Shown here one piece after another: positions 61,830 through 64,000 of a stretch of DNA of 64,000 nt. Below the pieces are notes generated by a model. That model ran no database searches. It was not told the origin of the DNA and was given only the letters and a program-made list of their open reading frames with translations. Made by a program: the position numbers and the translations under genes. Position 1 is the first letter of the stretch. Every line of letters starts with the position of its first letter. The DNA lies in contig NZ_JAMXOE010000001.1 in NCBI RefSeq assembly GCF_024055575.1, positions 496,001-560,000 on the forward strand. The letters run 5' to 3'. This stretch comes from Mucilaginibacter flavidus. GTDB lineage: Bacteria; Bacteroidota; Bacteroidia; Sphingobacteriales; Sphingobacteriaceae.

Positions 61830-61853
61830 TTCGAATCCCAGCGGGATCACAGA
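61830..61853. other. Right attachment repeat (attR), tRNA-Lys 3' fragment
   Basis: Exact copy of the last 20 bases of the tRNA-Lys gene plus 4 more. The first half of a tRNA is absent to its left, so it is not a gene. It marks where the chromosome resumes. Confidence 0.85.
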
Positions 61854-61874
61854 GATCCAAAAGCCGACCGATGA

Positions 61875-61918
61875 TTTAAACAGAAAAGGCGCAATTTCTT
61901 GCGCCTTTTCTGTTTAAA
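61875..61918 (+). terminator. Perfect 20-bp hairpin, probably the old tRNA-Lys terminator
   Basis: Perfect 20-base arms (61875-61894 and 61899-61918) with a TTTC loop; the core is AAAAGGCGCAA/TTGCGCCTTTT. It starts 22 bases after attR, the distance at which a tRNA terminator would stand, while the tRNA itself is now 27 kb away. Confidence 0.75.
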
Positions 61919-62103
61919 AAGCATTTTTGGCAGTTCTGCTAAAAAATAACCAAACCATTCCGAATCATCTCCGGTTTACCTGTACAATAAGGCTAACTAA
62001 ATGTCTGATTTTTTAGTTTCAGAGGGGTCTTTTTTTATCGTGAATCCCTTAGAAAACAGGCAGATATAGCGCCATAAAACAACGCAGATTGAACCGGGCA
62101 ATA

Positions 62104-63018
62104 TTAAGCTTTCAATATCCGCTGTAATTGTCTTGCTGTTTTAAATCCGCATTTAGCAGCGATATATTCGATGGTGTATTCCGGATTGTTAAGCATGGTA
62201 TTGGCATATTCTTTTCGCAAAAGCGTATGATATTCTAATACGGTGGAGCCCGTTTTTTCTTTAAAAACTCTGCTCAGGTTCCTGGGGCTCATATTCACCA
62301 AAGTAGCGAGTGTTTCAATATTATTTTCGGCAGCAAGGTTATCGATTAAATAATCCTGCACTTCGTGTACTTGTGGGTTAATATGGTTCCTGTAATCCAG
62401 GTAAATACTTTGTTGTTTGTGTGTTCCGCTCCTGCGATGATAGACAACAAGCCCCCTGGCAACTTTATGGGTAAATAACGGCCCCCTAAGATCTTCAAGA
62501 ATAGCAAGCGCCAAGTCAATTCCTGCGCTAATCCCGGCACTGGTATAAACATTGTTGCTCTTAATAAACAGTATATCTGCTACTACTTTGGCCTGGGGAA
62601 ATTGTTCCTGTAAATCCTTTACCCTTCTCCAATGTGTAGTACATTGGGTATCTTTTAGTAATCCCGCTTTACCTAATGCAAACGCGCCATTACATACCGA
62701 ACAAACCGTTACCTTGTTGTCTGAGCATTTTTTCAACCACTTAAAAAACGCAAATTCAGCACCGAAGGCGATGCTGCTGACATAATCATAATCCATGCCC
62801 GGCATAAAAACAAAGTCCCCTTCTTTTAACGAAGCTTCGTTGAAATGCCTGAGTTCCCCAAAACCAAGCCCGGAGGTAGAAACCGGGTCTTTCCCGTAAG
62901 TATAAAATTCCATTTCTGCCTCAAACCCATAAAATTTGGCTTCAGTAAAGACCTGTACGGGGCCGGCCAGGTCAAGTAGTTCGACGGATGGTGGAATTAT
63001 AAAAGCAATTTTCCTCAT
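62104..63018 (-). CDS. GlxA-type AraC regulator (DJ-1/PfpI plus HTH)
   Basis: 304 residues from the ATG at 63018 (the frame starts at 63033). An N-terminal DJ-1/PfpI-like domain (IIPPSVELLDLAGPVQVFTEA; nucleophile elbow VCSVCNGAFALG near residue 112) is joined to an AraC-type double HTH (LVNMSPRNLSRVFKEKTG, then YIAAKCGFKTARQLQRILKA). The protein ends right after the second recognition helix, lacking the ~20 residues most members carry. Ligand unknown. Confidence 0.85.
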   Translation of the reverse strand: MRKIAFIIPPSVELLDLAGPVQVFTEAKFYGFEAEMEFYTYGKDPVSTSGLGFGELRHFNEASLKEGDFVFMPGMDYDYVSSIAFGAEFAFFKWLKKCSDNKVTVCSVCNGAFALGKAGLLKDTQCTTHWRRVKDLQEQFPQAKVVADILFIKSNNVYTSAGISAGIDLALAILEDLRGPLFTHKVARGLVVYHRRSGTHKQQSIYLDYRNHINPQVHEVQDYLIDNLAAENNIETLATLVNMSPRNLSRVFKEKTGSTVLEYHTLLRKEYANTMLNNPEYTIEYIAAKCGFKTARQLQRILKA

Positions 63019-63033
63019 AACTTTAAAAAACAA

Positions 63034-63276
63034 TTTTCATAAAGGTACTACCTAAAACGGCAGCGGCTAAGGACAGTTACCTGTCGGATACAGACAGATG
63101 AATCAATAGTTTAATTATCCCTGCGCCCATCCCTATGTCGCCATCATAATAGGAAGATACCGAAAAGCATTTGGTAGCCTATACCTTAAACCGGCCATAT
63201 ATTCTCTGCCAGTATTGACCATGAAATTTATACGGAACCATTGGGATAGATGAACATCGTCCCTCATCCGGATAAT
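63034..63276. other. Intergenic gap, nothing seen
   Basis: 243 bases between the GlxA-type gene and the small membrane protein. I see no gene, repeat or clear promoter. Confidence 0.4.
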
Positions 63277-63678
63277 TTATTCCAAAGGAGCAGACTTTGC
63301 ATTTCGATAGTTTAAAACAATCAAATAAAATCCCATGGTAAAATCAATAGATAAGCAAAACAGGTCATAGTGGGGTGGGATTAATTTTGTGTATGGGAAC
63401 AGGTCAAAAGCCAGGTCCCAAAGGCCATGCAGGAAATATCCTGCAGCCAGCAACAGCATACTTTTTTTTACCCCGTAATAAGCAATCAGGCTGAAAAGTA
63501 TCGCCTGCCCTGCGCAAAGAACTAAAGAACCGGTATCCCTCCAGGTAAAGCCCACATAAAGGTAGCCGATACCGGTCAATATCAAACCATAAAATGTCTG
63601 CTTGTCTAAAAATCTCAATAGGGCAATGATTAAAATAGTCAAAATGCCCGAACCAACACCTATTATAATTGCAGTCAT
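63277..63678 (-). CDS. Small membrane protein (DUF6010-like)
   Basis: 133 residues with four membrane helices. The stretch GYFLHGLWDLAFD and LIPPHYDLFCLSIDFTMGFYL recalls DUF6010 proteins, though I could not check. It lies 11 bases after the stop of the DUF2147 gene on the same strand, so the two form an operon. Function unknown. Confidence 0.6.
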   Translation of the reverse strand: MTAIIIGVGSGILTILIIALLRFLDKQTFYGLILTGIGYLYVGFTWRDTGSLVLCAGQAILFSLIAYYGVKKSMLLLAAGYFLHGLWDLAFDLFPYTKLIPPHYDLFCLSIDFTMGFYLIVLNYRNAKSAPLE

Positions 63679-63689
63679 GATCTTATTTT

Positions 63690-64000
63690 TTATTGTTTAA
63701 TGCGTTGAAAAAATTCTGTACGGCCAAATAGAGAGATGCCGATGTAACCCCTTACCTTCAACAGGTCTCCGTTAAGACTCATCTTGCAATCGTAGGTCTT
63801 CCCGCTTTCTGGATCGTATATCCGCCCCGAGTCATAAACGCCGTCGTCGTACGAAAAATCAGTGAGCAATTCTATGCCCAGCACTTCTCTTGTTTTTAAA
63901 GCTTCGCTTGGGTTTTTGTTATCTTTCCGGGGATTAGCTACCCAAATAGACCTCCCAAAATAGTGTTCGCCTTTTTTATAAATTTCAATTTTGGCATCTT
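63690..64000 (-). CDS. DUF2147 protein, cut by the window edge
   Basis: Partial. Reading the minus strand from 63998 gives DAKIEIYKKGEHYFGRSIWV, then the NPSEALKTREVLGIELL block, IYDPESGKTYDCKMSLNGDLLKVRGYIGISLFGRTEFFQRI to the stop. This is the C-terminal ~100 residues of DUF2147, an exported lipocalin-like beta-barrel family. The signal peptide would lie outside the window. A shorter start near 63884 would remove conserved residues, so the gene really runs past the edge. Confidence 0.88.
   Translation of the reverse strand, partial: DAKIEIYKKGEHYFGRSIWVANPRKDNKNPSEALKTREVLGIELLTDFSYDDGVYDSGRIYDPESGKTYDCKMSLNGDLLKVRGYIGISLFGRTEFFQRIKQ

Larger units (their letters stand above)
34443..61853. 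mobile_element. tRNA-Lys genomic island, about 27.4 kb
   Basis: Bounded by an exact 24-base direct repeat: the tRNA-Lys 3' end at 34443-34466 and a free copy at 61830-61853. A decayed tyrosine integrase lies 165 bases inside the tRNA end. The cargo is one glycan-utilisation locus on the minus strand plus a HipBST module on the plus strand at the far end. With its integrase broken, the island is probably fixed. The layout tRNA, integrase, cargo, half-tRNA is the classic form of an integrative element. Confidence 0.85.
61602..62103. other. Island right end and flank
   Basis: 502 bases without a gene. From left: 228 bases of featureless AT-rich island DNA, the attR repeat at 61830-61853, a perfect hairpin terminator at 61875-61918, and unremarkable sequence up to the end of the glxA-like gene. 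Confidence 0.6.

Noticed and set aside
61830..61853. A second tRNA-Lys gene
   Set aside because: Only the 3' third is present; the D and anticodon arms are absent to its left.

Overview
The window reads as chromosome of a Bacteroidota bacterium of the family Sphingobacteriaceae, most like Mucilaginibacter or Pedobacter. This is inferred from SusC/SusD proteins with an ECF sigma/FecR pair, many short lipoproteins with Bacteroidota-type lipoboxes, TAnnTTTG-type promoter boxes, and dense degenerate intergenic repeats. No taxonomic search was possible.

Layout. 378-3773 (+) is an arsenic operon: arsR, a Cys-tailed DUF6428-type protein, arsN2, arsC, acr3 and a second arsC. The same near-palindrome lies before arsR and before the second gene. 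3782-6370 holds a lipocalin-like lipoprotein and a divergent pair, a CxxCH lipoprotein and a DoxX membrane protein. 6688-12572 (-) is the high-affinity phosphate system (porin, pstS, pstC, pstA, pstB, phoU), with a DUF47 protein divergent from it. 13690-20343 holds small regulators, acetyltransferases, membrane proteins and a PemK/MazF-like toxin abutting an unknown partner gene. 20508-23901 looks phage-derived: an S24-type repressor diverging from four plus-strand genes. One of these shares a palindromic site with a lone terminase-small-subunit-like gene at 31205. 24587-34277 is mixed housekeeping and hypothetical genes, with two tRNA-Leu genes and a truncated acyltransferase.

34443-61853 is a genomic island of about 27.4 kb, not previously named as far as I can tell. 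It lies in the 3' end of tRNA-Lys(TTT). A 24-base piece of the tRNA 3' end is repeated exactly at the far end, and a decayed tyrosine integrase lies next to the tRNA. The cargo is a single-strand glycan-utilisation locus: ECF sigma, FecR, SusC, SusD, three giant FG-GAP/ASPIC-UnbV proteins, two DUF1080 proteins, a GMC oxidoreductase, a vanadium-haloperoxidase-type lipoprotein and a GH127 beta-L-arabinofuranosidase. A tripartite HipB-HipS-HipT toxin-antitoxin module sits at the distal end and is a plausible stabiliser. Beyond the island (61854-64000) lie a GlxA/AraC regulator, a small membrane protein and a DUF2147 gene cut by the window edge.

How they work together. The arsenic operon reduces and exports arsenate that can enter through phosphate uptake, and the Pst system lies a few kilobases away. 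In the island, the SusCD pair, with an STN signalling domain on SusC, would sense and import a glycan. GH127 points to an L-arabinofuranose-containing plant substrate. The GMC plus DUF1080 set suggests an oxidative 3-keto-sugar route. The most rewarding targets are the island as a whole, its HipBST module, the recombining FG-GAP paralogues, the phage-like regulon and the repeat families.
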